Source: Acanthochlamys bracteata (taxonomy: Eukaryota > Streptophyta > Magnoliopsida > Pandanales > Velloziaceae). From it: DNA of 64,000 bases. The stretch's first letter is position 1; the number at the start of each line of letters is the position of its first letter. The notes under the pieces are model-generated. The model did no database searches and was not told the DNA's origin. It saw only the letters and a list, made by a program, of their open reading frames with translations. A program made the position numbers and the translations under genes. Where the stretch lies: the NCBI GenBank assembly GCA_019914995.1, contig CM034145.1, forward strand, positions 2,356,001 to 2,420,000. The letters run 5' to 3'. This document shows positions 38,401-48,845 of the stretch, in pieces.

Positions 38401-41400
38401 AAGCTCACCTGCCTTTTTGGACCACTCTTCTGAACTTGCTTTGTAGAGATCCGCAAGCTTAGAGACCTGCAGAATGAAAACAACATTGGGAAATCCCTGA
38501 CATTGAACAAGGAACACTGCAAGTATTACAAAACCGTTTAGATATTTATGCCCGACACAAGTGTATACAACTCCTCCACAGAAGCTAAACACGAGCACAC
38601 AATAGTGGGATATGATCATAGCTTCTACCAGCTAGGTCTTCATCAATAAATGAGATATTGTACTCCAAGAACATACAATTTAGTAAAGCCTGTTAGACAT
38701 AACATACTTCTTGAAACACTTCACATTATATGTTTAAACTTCTAGGGAGTGGCTCAATAGCATTCACTGGAAGTTATAATGTACTTTGTTGTTAAAGAAA
38801 TGTCTGAGACTCCCTGACATCTCAAAGAACTAAACTAATAAAAACTGAAACATCCAAGAACTTTGGTTCGACAAACCCAAGAACTCTCTGCTCTTCAGTT
38901 ACAGATAATCATGCCAGTGATGGACGACCATTTTCAAACAGTAGATCAGAGCACTACAATGGTTTAGTGGTTTAACCAGATGGTCCAGACATACTACCTA
39001 GTTTAGCGGTTTAACCATGGTTCAAGCATGATGTGTAACAGTTCAACAGTGAATCAGTAGCTTTCCCAATTCTCCAGTAGGGTTTTCTAAAAAGTAGTTA
39101 CTGTTTAGGACAGGCATAAACAAAATGTAGAAGAGCCCTTATACGTAGATGAATTTGACAAAATTTAAAACTTTTATGGCCTCACGGCCTAATATCACAG
39201 TATGTAGCATGACACCATCCCTCGAAATGAAACCATATACACTCCCTGTAAAATAAATCATATAGGCAGCCCAAAGTCCCTCGGATCAAAATTACCATAT
39301 AAACTTAACACCATAACCTAACTCCTTTTGTTAATTTTCAAAAGACCAAAAAGGAAAAGAGATAGGGAGTAACACTATCTTGACAGCCACCACAAAAATC
39401 ATTTATTCACACGGTACAACACCTGCACCTTAGTTGCTTAAATTTGGCAATATAAACTTTATCCCAAACTGGATTTTGCATTAGATCCCCTATAGGGCTC
39501 ACATGAATAGGAACGTCCCTCCACAACGCAAACCAGAGGAGAAAATTAGAAGTGGAATAAAAAAAGCTCGATACCCATATTACCAATTCTCGATTAAGTC
39601 TACAATAAGGAGATATGTGCAAAAAGAAAATGTCATAAAACTTCCAGTAAGTGAGAGTCATCTAGACAAAGGGACAGCAATACAGTAACACCGAATAAAG
39701 CAATAAACACCTTGAAAATATGATAGAAAATTGAGATCAAAATTTCCGAGCTAAAGTGCAACAACAATATTCACATGTAAGTTAGAATTTAATTCAAATC
39801 AACTTCTAGTATTATACGAACAAAAAGCACTCCTAGTAGTACTAGAATTTAATTATAATATTTGTTCTTGAATGAAGATCAGAACTGCTTTTAGAATGAT
39901 GAACAAAACCCATCTCAGTAAAAGAAGTTTGAGAGTCAAAAATAGCTTGAAGATTACTAGATCTTACTCACAGTGGACAATTCACTAGCAAAGCGCTCTT
40001 CATTAGCAGCGGCAGCATTCTTTGACGAGTATAACTCCTTCAAATTTGAAATGAACCAAATATAAAAACACATAGAAGAAAACAAGTAAACAGTCACCTT
40101 CAAGCACCATAAGCATCAGACAAATTTTGTACCTCCTCTAAAGATGACACTCTCTGCTCCAGCTCCAAAGCTCTGTCTTTAGTTCGTGTAAGCAAACAAG
40201 AATTCTTGTTAAGTTGTTTCTCGAGCTGAAAACATAATATGTCAGGTTGAAACAGTTATTTTTATTGTATTTAGTGTTTCAAACTTATATATAGTAAGAT
40301 ACGGTACATCTCTATTCTTAGCATTCAAGCTGGCCTCCACCTCCATGTGTGTCTTACGAAGTTTAATAAGGTCATCGACTTTAGCAGTCAGCTCCTCATT
40401 AAGCCAAGTATTATGCTTCTCAATCAACTCTTTTTCCTGGAAAAAAAAATGTGCACATATCAAAGAACAACACCCATATGTTCATGATAAATAAGCAACT
40501 CAAAATACATGAGAAAGTAAACAAAGTCGCGTATGTATATTGCCATGATTAAGAAAATAATCAGCTGACAAAACAACCACACAAGATTGCGCTTGATCCA
40601 AAACTAGAGATCTCAGCTGGATATATCAAAAGTTTATCTCCAATTCTATGGTGATAGGGAATCTAGAGCACAAGATATCTTTAATAAAAAAAGTATAAAA
40701 CAGTAAAAAGAAGCACCCAAAAGACTAGTGGCATTGCAACAGGAAGCACAACTAAAATCAATAATGGCCAATTTGTACAATAATCCAACTTAAAGCATGG
40801 ATTAACCACAAAAGATGGTCCTATGGGTCGTCTGAAAGGTAATCCTTACGATGATCAAGAGTAATTCACAATTAAATGAAAAGGTTTGCACCTGTTAACA
40901 ATCGCAGGAACAGGTTTGGAACTTAATAAATACGATAGCATCTGTTTTTTCATTCATGTTTCACAGATGTGATAATATTAAGATATAACATGTATATTCA
41001 CAATCTTTTTGACCAGATTTTGTAATTCATTGTCAAGATAAATAAAATTTTCACCACATCAATTTTAGATATCAAATCTAACAAATACTTTTTGAAAAGG
41101 CACAGAACGCACATACTTTAGGTTTTTCATCATAAATAAATATGTGTTCTACTGTCTATACCTCTATTATCTTCAGTTTATAAAGTAAAGAATCAGTGGA
41201 TACACAAGTTAAACAAGTGGTAGGTGAACCAAGGTGTGAAGTCTACACTTTTGCTGTTGACAGACAGTGTTGACAAGTATTGTCTTCACCCATTTTGACG
41301 AACTTATCGACTTATAGAAGATGAATGAAGGCACCACCAATCTGGGATATGAAATGTGCAAGGCTTTGACTAATATGCTGGGAAGGCTTTGGTCTATTGA

Positions 41401-44400
41401 AATCAGCGACTCCAGAATGAGATTATGAGCTCACTATCTCTCTATCCAAATGGTTTAATCTGATCAGTCGAGATTTTGATAGTAATAACAGCAAGTGTTT
41501 AATACATTCATCTCCATGCTCTTTCAAGCCATTCAAAGAGAAGAATGTAGAAAACTCTACTGTGTATGTGTAATCGCAAGTCCTCGGATTTGTTTCTTCA
41601 TGAATTATAGGAATTAGAAAAGTGAGAAGGTAGAAACTAAATAACCACTTAAATCTATTTGCGCTTTCCACAAGAGAATTAACTCCTAACACCAGTAGAC
41701 TAGGTTAATGAAATTATCCATTGAGAAAGAAAATTCTGATAACTCCAGTATGTTAAGATGTATATACAAAAAACAAGGTAAGCCAGGTATTAGCCAAGCT
41801 GAGGGGAACCTCTTCTTTATATGTATTTGGAAACGTTGAGTTAAGGATAATAATGAAACAGCTACCTCCCTTCAACTGTCAATCTAAGACCCCGACTAAT
41901 GCTAACGCCAATAACATGGATATACTATAAGCAGCCACAAAGACGTCTTTCATTGGCATATATCTTCCAGCAAGACAACTTCTTTATAAACTGAATGTTC
42001 CAGCAAAAGCCATAACAATGTTATTATGAGTGTGAAAGTGAATAAACCACATCAGTAAAAGTAATTTAGATGGTTAATACACTTGCAGTCAACAATAATG
42101 AAGTAAAGAGGTCATAGTTGTTGTCAAAAGGCCCTCAGCAATCACCTAGGTGCTCTCGCAATGCAAGGACGGGGGTTCTAGCCTTACTTGGTGCTAGGCA
42201 CCCCAATTCTACCCGGTAACACGCACATGCACGCTCATCTTAGCGCCTCGGCTTCTGTATTTTTTTTAATTAATGCATTGGCCTTAAGCTGTGTTTAGCA
42301 TTACCTAGGTGGGGTAAAAATGGTAACAAATAGAAGGTAAGAAGAGAGAAAAAGGTACAGAAAAAGGCATGTTTGTGTTTTTTCAATTTCCTTTTGCTTT
42401 TTGCCACTCAACCGAGCGCCTTGTGGCTTTGACAATACTAGAGGTTACCCACCCATATTTGACAACAATTACAAAAGAATCTCCCATGCAAATCAACATC
42501 AAGATTCTAATGTTGAATAGTCAATATAACCACTAAAATACGTCATACCAAAGTTATTTGAATGAACTATTTACTTCACCTGGGTAAGGCGATCACATGT
42601 TGCACGACACCTCACCATTTCGGCCTCCTGATCTTGGATCTTAGCTTCCTTTGACTTAGCGTCTTCTATAAGGTTAACCTTCCAATCAAAATATATATAT
42701 TGAAATAAACAAAACTAGTTCAGCTTCATTGGTTTCTCAATTATAACATGATATGGATTATTTACATAAACATAAATAAGGCTTTGAAGTGAACATATCT
42801 AGTAAAAGAGAAAGTAATAAAGTATTTAACGTATTACAAGTATTTTAGCTTGTGAGACATTGCATAAACTAGATATTTATAGTAAGAACACGCTGGTTGG
42901 ATATTTATGAATTTCTAAATCCAACCTTTATCTGTATTTACCTTGTTCTGAGTTCAAAGTTGTGATTTTACTCCCAAAAACAAATGCCATCCCTCACACT
43001 GCTGGACTATAAGATCACCGTTATACAATTACTAATTACTCCTACCGATACAAGAAAACGAAGTTGTCACTCGATGGACTGATGGAGATAACATACATGT
43101 AGATTTTTTATCTCACATAAATAAATGAACATTTAGGTATGGTCATCTACAGGCACTTCATCTATGCATACCCAAACATACTTAGCTATTCCCCACAAAA
43201 AACTGCAATGTCAAGGAGAGGTTGAATTGTTATCACATGTCATCTATGTGAACAAGGAACCAAATACCTTGAGTAAGGCAAACCAGTTAATTGACACAAA
43301 AAAAAAAAAAAAAAAAAAAATTGTTCTTAAAGCATTTCAAAATATTTCATTTGAAATGTTTAAATATATCAAATAATTGAGATAAACAGTAGGAAGAACG
43401 ACAAAATGCACCTATGTCATTTCATTACGACAAATTAGAACAGCCGATAAAAATGACATCTTTCAAGAAAAAGCAGGAATGGAAAACACTTAAAATGCAC
43501 TTTCAAAGAATTAGGAACTCACGATCTTTTCAAAGTAGTTCCGAATTGTAGTGTTCTTCTCACCGATCTCCACATCCTTTTGCTCCATAAGTTCCAGGAG
43601 CTGGCGCTTTGATTTGTGAAGCTCACTAACCTCCACTCTGAGCCTCTCGATTTCAGCATCTTCTTCAACCTGACCAAATCCAAAAAAAACAACAGTATGT
43701 AAATATCTAGTGCTCATGCCGATTTTGAAGCCAGTTATTCAAAATGACCAAATACGATATTAGACCCTTTTTATTGACATAACAAGTCAACAATGTGCTA
43801 AAATTGCATGCTTTATTTGATGCAGTGTGCCCTAAAGACAATATTATGTAAATAATTCTTAGATATAAATATTCTTCGAAATTAATATTCCAGAAAATCA
43901 TAATCTGTGATTTGGATTATCAAAAAGCCAGACTACCAGAAACACTATTACACAACAAAGTCTGCTCATAAATTGAAAATCACTTATACAGATTTAGACA
44001 AAGTTTAGCTGGTTTAAGTAATTACAACATAAATCCATTTGTTCCACGTCAGCCAAAAACTTTATTTCCCTATGAATTGATAACTGAGATAGCAACGATT
44101 CAAGACAAATGTTATCTTATTATCAAACTCAGTTCTAAAGAATCACTAGCATATCTAGTCATCATCTATCACTGCAAAAACTGACCAATTTCAAGCAAGA
44201 GACACCATTTTTGTTCACATATTCTACTTATGAATAAGCCAAACTAGACTAGAGACTCATACTCCCACAAATGCCAACCCCAAACATGTCCTCCGTCCAA
44301 TATTTATATTCATATATAACAGGCGCTTGGTATCTGACTTGTAGAATGCATGATGCAGAAAGAACGGTACAAATATTCCAATTCTTTATCTTTAAGTTTA

Positions 44401-44859
44401 ATTATGAAAGAAGGAAATCAATTCTGAAATTCTGCTAACAGAAAGAACAAAGAATCAACAGTTACTGTTTCTTAATACAGCCGATTCTTGTGAGAACACC
44501 GAATTTCTACTAATGGCTGAACTTATAAACGAAAGAAAGAATTCGGTATATACCGTTTTCAGGCGAAACTGGTTCTTGTCGGCCTGTGAAGCGGCGAGTT
44601 CCAATGCACGATTCTCAAGGGCGGAAGACAGTTGGGCGTTCTCTGACCGAAGCCTAGAGAGATCATCGGAAAGCTGAGCGTACCTTTGCTCGAGCAGAGC
44701 GCAGGCTTGTTCAGCAGCGATCGCCGCCGCGTCTGCTTCCGCTCGCACTGTGTCGAGCTGCCGACGAAGATCGGTTATGGTGGAATCAGCTCGCTCCGCC
44801 ACCGCGGCTGCGTCGTGAGACAGAGCGCGGAACTCATCTTCCGTGAGGAAGAGAGGCAT
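14463..44859 (-). CDS. NUA: Nuclear pore anchor NUA (Tpr/Mlp1 homologue), 49 coding exons
   Basis: This scaffold protein of the nuclear-pore basket is involved in mRNA export and SUMO balance in plants. Joining 49 exons with consistent phases gives 2031 residues, close to the roughly 2090 I recall for Arabidopsis NUA. It starts at MPLFLTEDEF, as plant NUA proteins do. Residues 1 to about 1555 are heptad-rich, Lys/Glu-rich coiled coil. Conserved NUA blocks include SELHKSKRQLLELMEQKD, SSEEWSKKAGELEGVIKALE, ISGTALAASLLRDGW and LLKECQDVQIRCG. From about 1617 the tail is acidic and low in complexity, with a possible nuclear signal (PPFKKSRD). The protein ends in Arg/Gly-rich sequence. The ATG lies in a clear leader and no upstream in-frame start is seen. 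Introns are long and full of repeats, so the locus spans 30 kb for a 6.1-kb coding sequence. Confidence 0.95.
16790..17330 (-). mobile_element. 3' fragment of an RTE-type LINE in NUA intron 46
   Basis: Read on the minus strand, this shows the C-terminal end of a plant RTE-type LINE: RPKLTWPRVVAKDL near 16950-16910, then NRTEWRKRIHVAE near 16875-16835. A GTTTGTTGTTGTTG tail (plus-strand CAACAACAACAAAC) closes it at about 16795. Stops interrupt the frame. Only the last part of the second ORF is present, as is normal for 5'-truncated LINEs. It lies in the same orientation as NUA. Confidence 0.72.
17380..17700. repeat. Short dispersed direct repeats in NUA intron 46
   Basis: The motif GGAAGTGCATTCAxTGTG occurs at about 17405 and again at about 17518. 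TGTGGATGCCACA occurs at about 17452 and 17678. They suggest a small duplicated non-coding repeat next to the LINE fragment. I cannot assign a family. Confidence 0.5.
18434..24093 (-). other. NUA: NUA exons 34-46
   Basis: Exons in transcript order: 24093-24001, 23125-22991, 22919-22845, 22439-22335, 22195-22127, 21769-21620, 21552-21496, 20356-20201, 20118-20065, 19951-19864, 19789-19713, 19593-19486, 18496-18434. They encode the last part of the coiled-coil rod. Exon 45 is very rich in Glu, Lys and Arg. The donor after exon 46 reads CAG|GCAAGT, a GC donor rather than GT; the frame on both sides fits only this border. Confidence 0.87.
24586..29694 (-). other. NUA: NUA exons 22-33
   Basis: Exons in transcript order: 29694-29560, 29459-29361, 29131-29090, 29009-28956, 28433-28254, 28166-28119, 26135-26091, 25684-25601, 25475-25401, 25296-25112, 25026-24924, 24702-24586. 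Exon 26 encodes EAKKELQEERDRTRAV, and exons 32-33 join into RWRSAQDNYERQ / VILQSETIQEL, a signature of plant NUA. Exons 24, 25, 27 and 28 are only 42-54 bp. Confidence 0.9.
26357..26441. repeat. Compound microsatellite (GT)n(GC)n(GT)n(GA)n(GAT)n
   Basis: A pure dinucleotide tract shifts in order from TG to CG to TG to AG and then to GAT triplets. It lies inside the NUA intron between exons 27 and 28 and is likely length-variable. Confidence 0.95.
31310..31648. mobile_element. hAT-type MITE in a NUA intron
   Basis: The element is about 339 bp, with ends TACGGGTGGC and (reverse complement) TGGGGGTGGC. Subterminal stretches on both sides are rich in GGGTTGGGTT / AACCCAACCC. The flanking 8-mers TTTTATAG (31302-31309) and GTTTATAG (31649-31656) differ by one base, as expected for an aged hAT 8-bp target duplication. 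There is no coding capacity. It sits in the intron between exons 20 and 21. Confidence 0.75.
33178..33197. repeat. A20 homopolymer (poly-U in NUA pre-mRNA)
   Basis: A run of 20 A lies inside the 113-bp NUA intron between exons 17 and 18. In the transcript this is U20, ending about 31 bases before the 3' splice site of exon 18, so it can act as an extended pyrimidine tract. Confidence 0.95.
35440..35760. other. GC-rich insert in a NUA intron
   Basis: This stretch is clearly GC-richer than the surrounding intron between exons 11 and 12. It contains many CAGCAG/GCAC/GGGC motifs. A 68-codon open frame on the plus strand shows no recognisable domain. It is probably an inserted transposon or gene fragment. 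No terminal inverted repeats or target duplication could be identified. Confidence 0.45.
42127..42272 (+). mobile_element. SINE-like element in a NUA intron
   Basis: A GC-rich block of about 140 bp stands in AT-rich intron DNA. It contains GGGGTTCTAGCC, which resembles the Pol III B box GGTTCGANNCC. Upstream is a tRNA-like segment (CTCGCAATGCAAGGAC), and the block ends in a T-rich tail (from about 42259), as several plant SINEs do. An A box is not clear and no target duplication was found. It lies antisense to NUA between exons 3 and 4. Confidence 0.5.
43298..43320. repeat. A23 homopolymer
   Basis: A run of 23 A follows TTGACAC in the NUA intron between exons 2 and 3. It could be a retroposon tail, but no retroposon body was recognised beside it. 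Confidence 0.95.
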
Positions 44860-44995
44860 CGAAGCCCTAGAAATTCTAGCAGAGCAGTTTTCTGAAACCC
44901 TAGATTGATTTGGAGATGGAGGGAAATGGAGAGACAGAAGCCGAGAAGAATGAAAAGGGAGAGAGAGAGAGAACGGGTTCGGATCCTCTCCATTA
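44860..44995 (-). promoter_or_regulatory. NUA: NUA 5' leader
   Basis: Directly upstream of the ATG (minus strand) lies a leader rich in CT repeats (CTCTCTCTCTCCC) followed by CTAGGGTTTC, both common in plant 5' UTRs. The exact transcription start is not visible. AT-rich promoter DNA begins just above 44995. Confidence 0.5.
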
Positions 44996-46530
44996 ATCTA
45001 CGAGTTGTTAATTAAAAATAAAACCTTAATATTAGTATTATCAAACGCTACTAATTATCTTAATAAAACCTTATTTTGACCTTTTCTTTTAAAAATATGA
45101 AGATGCCGGTAGTGGTACACAATTGTCGGGAAGCTTAGTGGATTTTTTAGAGTGCTTTCCAATTTCATTTATTTTAATTATTTATTTTATATTTTAAATA
45201 TATTTTATAATATTTTATAAATTTTTTTGAATTTTGAAAAATATAAAAATTTTTACGTCGTAAGATTTTATTTTTATTATTTATAATTATTTTTTTGTCA
45301 AAAATAAATTTGTTTCTCAAATAATCTTTAAAATATTTTTTATTTTAAAAAATTGATTTTATAAGTACTCCCAAAATATTTATTTATACAATCAATCCAT
45401 CAATGTAAGAGTATGAATTATCCGATCAATACTATCAGGAAAACAAAAACTACGTTCAAATAAAATCCAAGCTACTCCTTCTCTGATTGCAGAGCTATAA
45501 AAAATTTAATAATTATAAGTATTTTTATGTGATGCAATAATAAACGAATTAAATAATGATATGAATTTGAAATTATTGCTCTAGTTTTTCACTTTATATA
45601 TCTTTATTTGCAAATTATTCAAATACCATAAAGGACTTGCACATTTTTTAAAAAATGCTTTCACATCAATTATATTTATATGCTTTTGCATATTTCTGAA
45701 AAATAATAGGTACAACATAATCATATTTGATAACCAAATTATTAAAATCAAAATTAATATCTCATTCTCTATCACATTTTTCTTTTCGTTCGCCATTTAA
45801 GCTTTTGACGATAGTTAATCAAAGTTTCATATTTGTTAATAGCAAACAATTAAAATCAAAGTTTTAATTCTTAAAATAATTAGAAGGATTTGATGAGAAG
45901 AATGTAAACTAATTGACAATAACAAAGTAAAAATAATAACTATTATTTTTTTAGTAATGGAAATGATCTAATTATGAAAGTGGATGTGACAATAAAAAAA
46001 AGATAAAAAACTATAAACAATTAGATAAGCTTTTAAAGTTTTATAATTTGAATAGACATAAAAAAAACCCAAATTTTTTTTAATTTTCATGAAGTTTTGC
46101 TCTAAATTAAAGTATTTTTTTCTCACTTGGAAGCCATTTTCTTTCGTCAAAAATGAACTTTCAAATCACTCTGTGCTTTTCATTTGAATATTATAGTAAA
46201 AATAATTTTTCGGATATAAAAATATTTTATTTATAGCAATTCTATTTTAGAAAAACTCCTACTTTATTCTCTTCTTTTTTGCTGCGCAAGATATCCCTTC
46301 CCTTTTGTGGCTATTCAATCTCTACTCAAATTTGAAACTCGAACGTTTACAATAATCTCATTCCCTTCAACTATACGATATTTAAATCAAATTCGAAAGT
46401 ATGATATTAGCTGAGGTTATTTGATTTGCGTAACCTTAATTTCACCGACATTTTCTCTTTTGTGATCTTCTATTCTATTTCTCGCATGCGCGGTTCCAAA
46501 TTTGTTGAAATAACTTATTAGTATAGATTC
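44996..46530. other. AT-rich upstream region of NUA
   Basis: This is very AT-rich DNA with long T and A runs and no supported gene. From about 46255 the composition becomes more CT-rich, which may be the end of an old LTR (see the primer-binding-like site that follows). Confidence 0.45.
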
Positions 46531-46538
46531 TTACGTCT

Positions 46539-46551
46539 GGTATCAGAACAT
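46539..46551 (+). other. Primer-binding-site-like sequence (tRNA-iMet type)
   Basis: TGGTATCAGAACA matches the first ten bases of the TGGTATCAGAGC primer-binding site used by many plant LTR retrotransposons and pararetroviruses. No gag-like frame follows and no LTR pair was found. This may be a relic or a chance match. Confidence 0.3.
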
Positions 46552-47629
46552 GCGTCTCTATTGCTAGTGTTTGAAATTAAAACCGTTGTTCGCAATATTT
46601 TCTGATCTATACAGATCTTACATCTCTAAACATAATCTTTAAATTTTTTTTCTAATTTTTTTTGCACAAATTTGGTTATTTTTGTATGTGAAATCATGTA
46701 CCATATTTATTCCATAATGAATTTTGTTGAATAGATCTAGTGAGGTCAAAACATAATTTTTAATTATCTTTTAAACAAATGGCCTTTCTTTATTTCTATT
46801 TTTATATTTTTTATTTAATTTTATGTGTAAGTAACTTCTTTGATTATTAAAGTTCTAATTCTTCGATCTAAGTTTTTTTTTCATTGGTTGTTAGAAACTT
46901 TTGTATTATCTAGCAAGTTTGTGTTATGGATAGAAAAATAATGCTTTTATTTTGGTGGATGCATTTAATTAATGGTTTATCTTTCTGTTTTCTCGCATGT
47001 TTATTTTGAGAACTTTTTGTTTGTAATTGAGCAGAGTTTAGCGATATCTGATTTGTAACTCAAAAGTAACCTAAAGAAATTTCGTAAGAGAATGTGGTGG
47101 ATCGTTGATCAAACCTAGTGTGTTTTGCACAAGTAATTGGAGATGTTGGTGATTGCTTTAAACAAAAATTTCTAATGATAAGATTATTATCTATATGTAC
47201 ATATGTGTGTGTATAAATAAATAGTGACTTTTTATACATAATATGAAAATGATCTAGACTAAAGTGGTGTTATATGTTTGACTCATATAAGATAGAAGTT
47301 TCTTATGCAGAGCAACTAGCATATGATACATTAGAAACTTAGAAGTCTTAGGTATGAACTTCAAAAGATAGACCCCTTTGTTTCGGTAGAATAAGAACGA
47401 AAGGTAATATTAATCGAAAAGGTAAATAAATCACTATACACAATAGAACAACAAATTGCACAATTCACATTCAGAATAATGGACACATTTAATAGTCATT
47501 TTTTTATCGAATAGTCACATTTTGAGAATATAACTTTTCGCCAAAAAGATAGAGCAGTAGCATTACACATCTTTTTAGAAGTAATTTTAAAAACTATAAC
47601 CTATCAACTAGGGATGAGCTATATGCAGT

Positions 47630-48281
47630 AGTTGGCTTATGGTAAGTACTTACCATACAACAATAAATGTATAGTTTCTTATACACATGGTCATATTGAC
47701 TATTTATGCAATGCCTTCATAGCCCTGAGAACTTTTAAACCAATTGAGATGACATTAGTAGAAAAGACAATAACAATTACACAGCAACTCTCATGGACTA
47801 CTAACTTTTGCTGGATTTTTATGTTCTCACTCTGAACACTTTGAAAAAACACATTTTCGATGCAAATTAACTATGAACGTCAAATCAAAACTAGACACAT
47901 GAGTATAGAAAAAATTTAGCTATAAAAGTAACAATTCACTATATTCCACCACTTCAAAAGAACGGAATATGTTACATAGCAAGCCACAAAATTTACATGA
48001 AATGGATAAAATATACACATTTACCTTATCAAACATATTATTATGGTCTTCCAACACATGTAAAATTTAACCAAGTCAGTCGTTGGAGGAAAAGAGAAGT
48101 ACGATTATTTAAAACGACAGCAGATACGCATTCTCTAACCACACTGATAGCTAAAGACAATCACATCCAAATCAAGATTGATGACATCTTACCAGAGATT
48201 TTCTTTCTAAAAAATTGTGACCTAAAGGAGGAATATGCTTTTCTTAAAAATAACATATATAATGAGGATCCTTGGTAAATC
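47630..48281 (+). pseudogene. Unrecognised degenerate coding fragment
   Basis: Two short open stretches (47632-47835 and 47997-48278, the latter extendable upstream to about 47902) lie in the same direction, separated by stops and a frame change. They have a non-random amino-acid make-up for such AT-rich DNA. I cannot assign a family. A TATA element follows about 95 bases downstream. One possibility is an old pararetroviral or other viral relic, but no reverse transcriptase, protease or movement-protein motif is clear. Confidence 0.25.
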
Positions 48282-48372
48282 ATTAATGTCAACTTTTCAG
48301 AATACTTTAGCATTATTGTACTATATTTTATGTAATTTGTCCACCTGAAATATTCTCTAGTCAATTATAATG

Positions 48373-48400
48373 CACTCCTTCTGCTATAAAAGGAGCTTTA
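48373..48400 (+). promoter_or_regulatory. TATA element resembling a caulimovirid promoter
   Basis: TATAAAAGGAGCTTTATTTC has the same arrangement as the core of caulimovirus pregenomic promoters (TATA box, AAGGA, then TTCATTTCA-like start region). An AATAAA motif lies about 55 bases further on. With no confirmed viral gene nearby this stays suggestive only. Confidence 0.25.
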
Positions 48401-48845
48401 TTTCAAGACATCTTACGCTCGAACAAGCTTTGAATAAAAACTCCAACGTGCTTTTGTTAAGATATGACAGCTTAAACTTCTCTTTGTTTCTTTATATCAG
48501 CGATACTAAAGCATGATATAATATTGTTCAAAGTTAGTTAGTATACAACTTATTTTGTGAACTTTGGCTAACATATTTGTATGTACTAAGGATAGTAAAA
48601 GATTAAGTAATCCTCTAAGTCTGCACCCTTAATACCTGCATATTGTATCTGCTTAGGCCGGATAGTGCCGTTTAAGACTTTGTAAGTTGGGCAAAATCTA
48701 TGCATAAACATGATAAAAGTGTAAGCAATTCTAAAAGCATACACCTTTGTAAGCCAAAAATTAAGTCAAAAAAATAACATAAGCAGAGCTATACGAAACC
48801 CCGTTTGTTTGGTGTATATATATATAGATATATAGATATAGATAT

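Larger units (their letters stand above)
37152..44859 (-). other. NUA: NUA exons 1-9
   Basis: Coding exons in transcript order: 44859-44554, 43669-43523, 42678-42580, 40436-40308, 40225-40133, 40037-39972, 38466-38377, 38302-38225, 37276-37152. All have AG acceptors and GT donors, and phases are 0 until exon 9, which ends after two bases of a Gln codon. Exon 1 is GC- and Ala-rich, unlike later exons. The exon 1 ATG sits after a CT-rich leader. Borders were read from splice sites plus uninterrupted coiled-coil reading frame. Confidence 0.9.
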
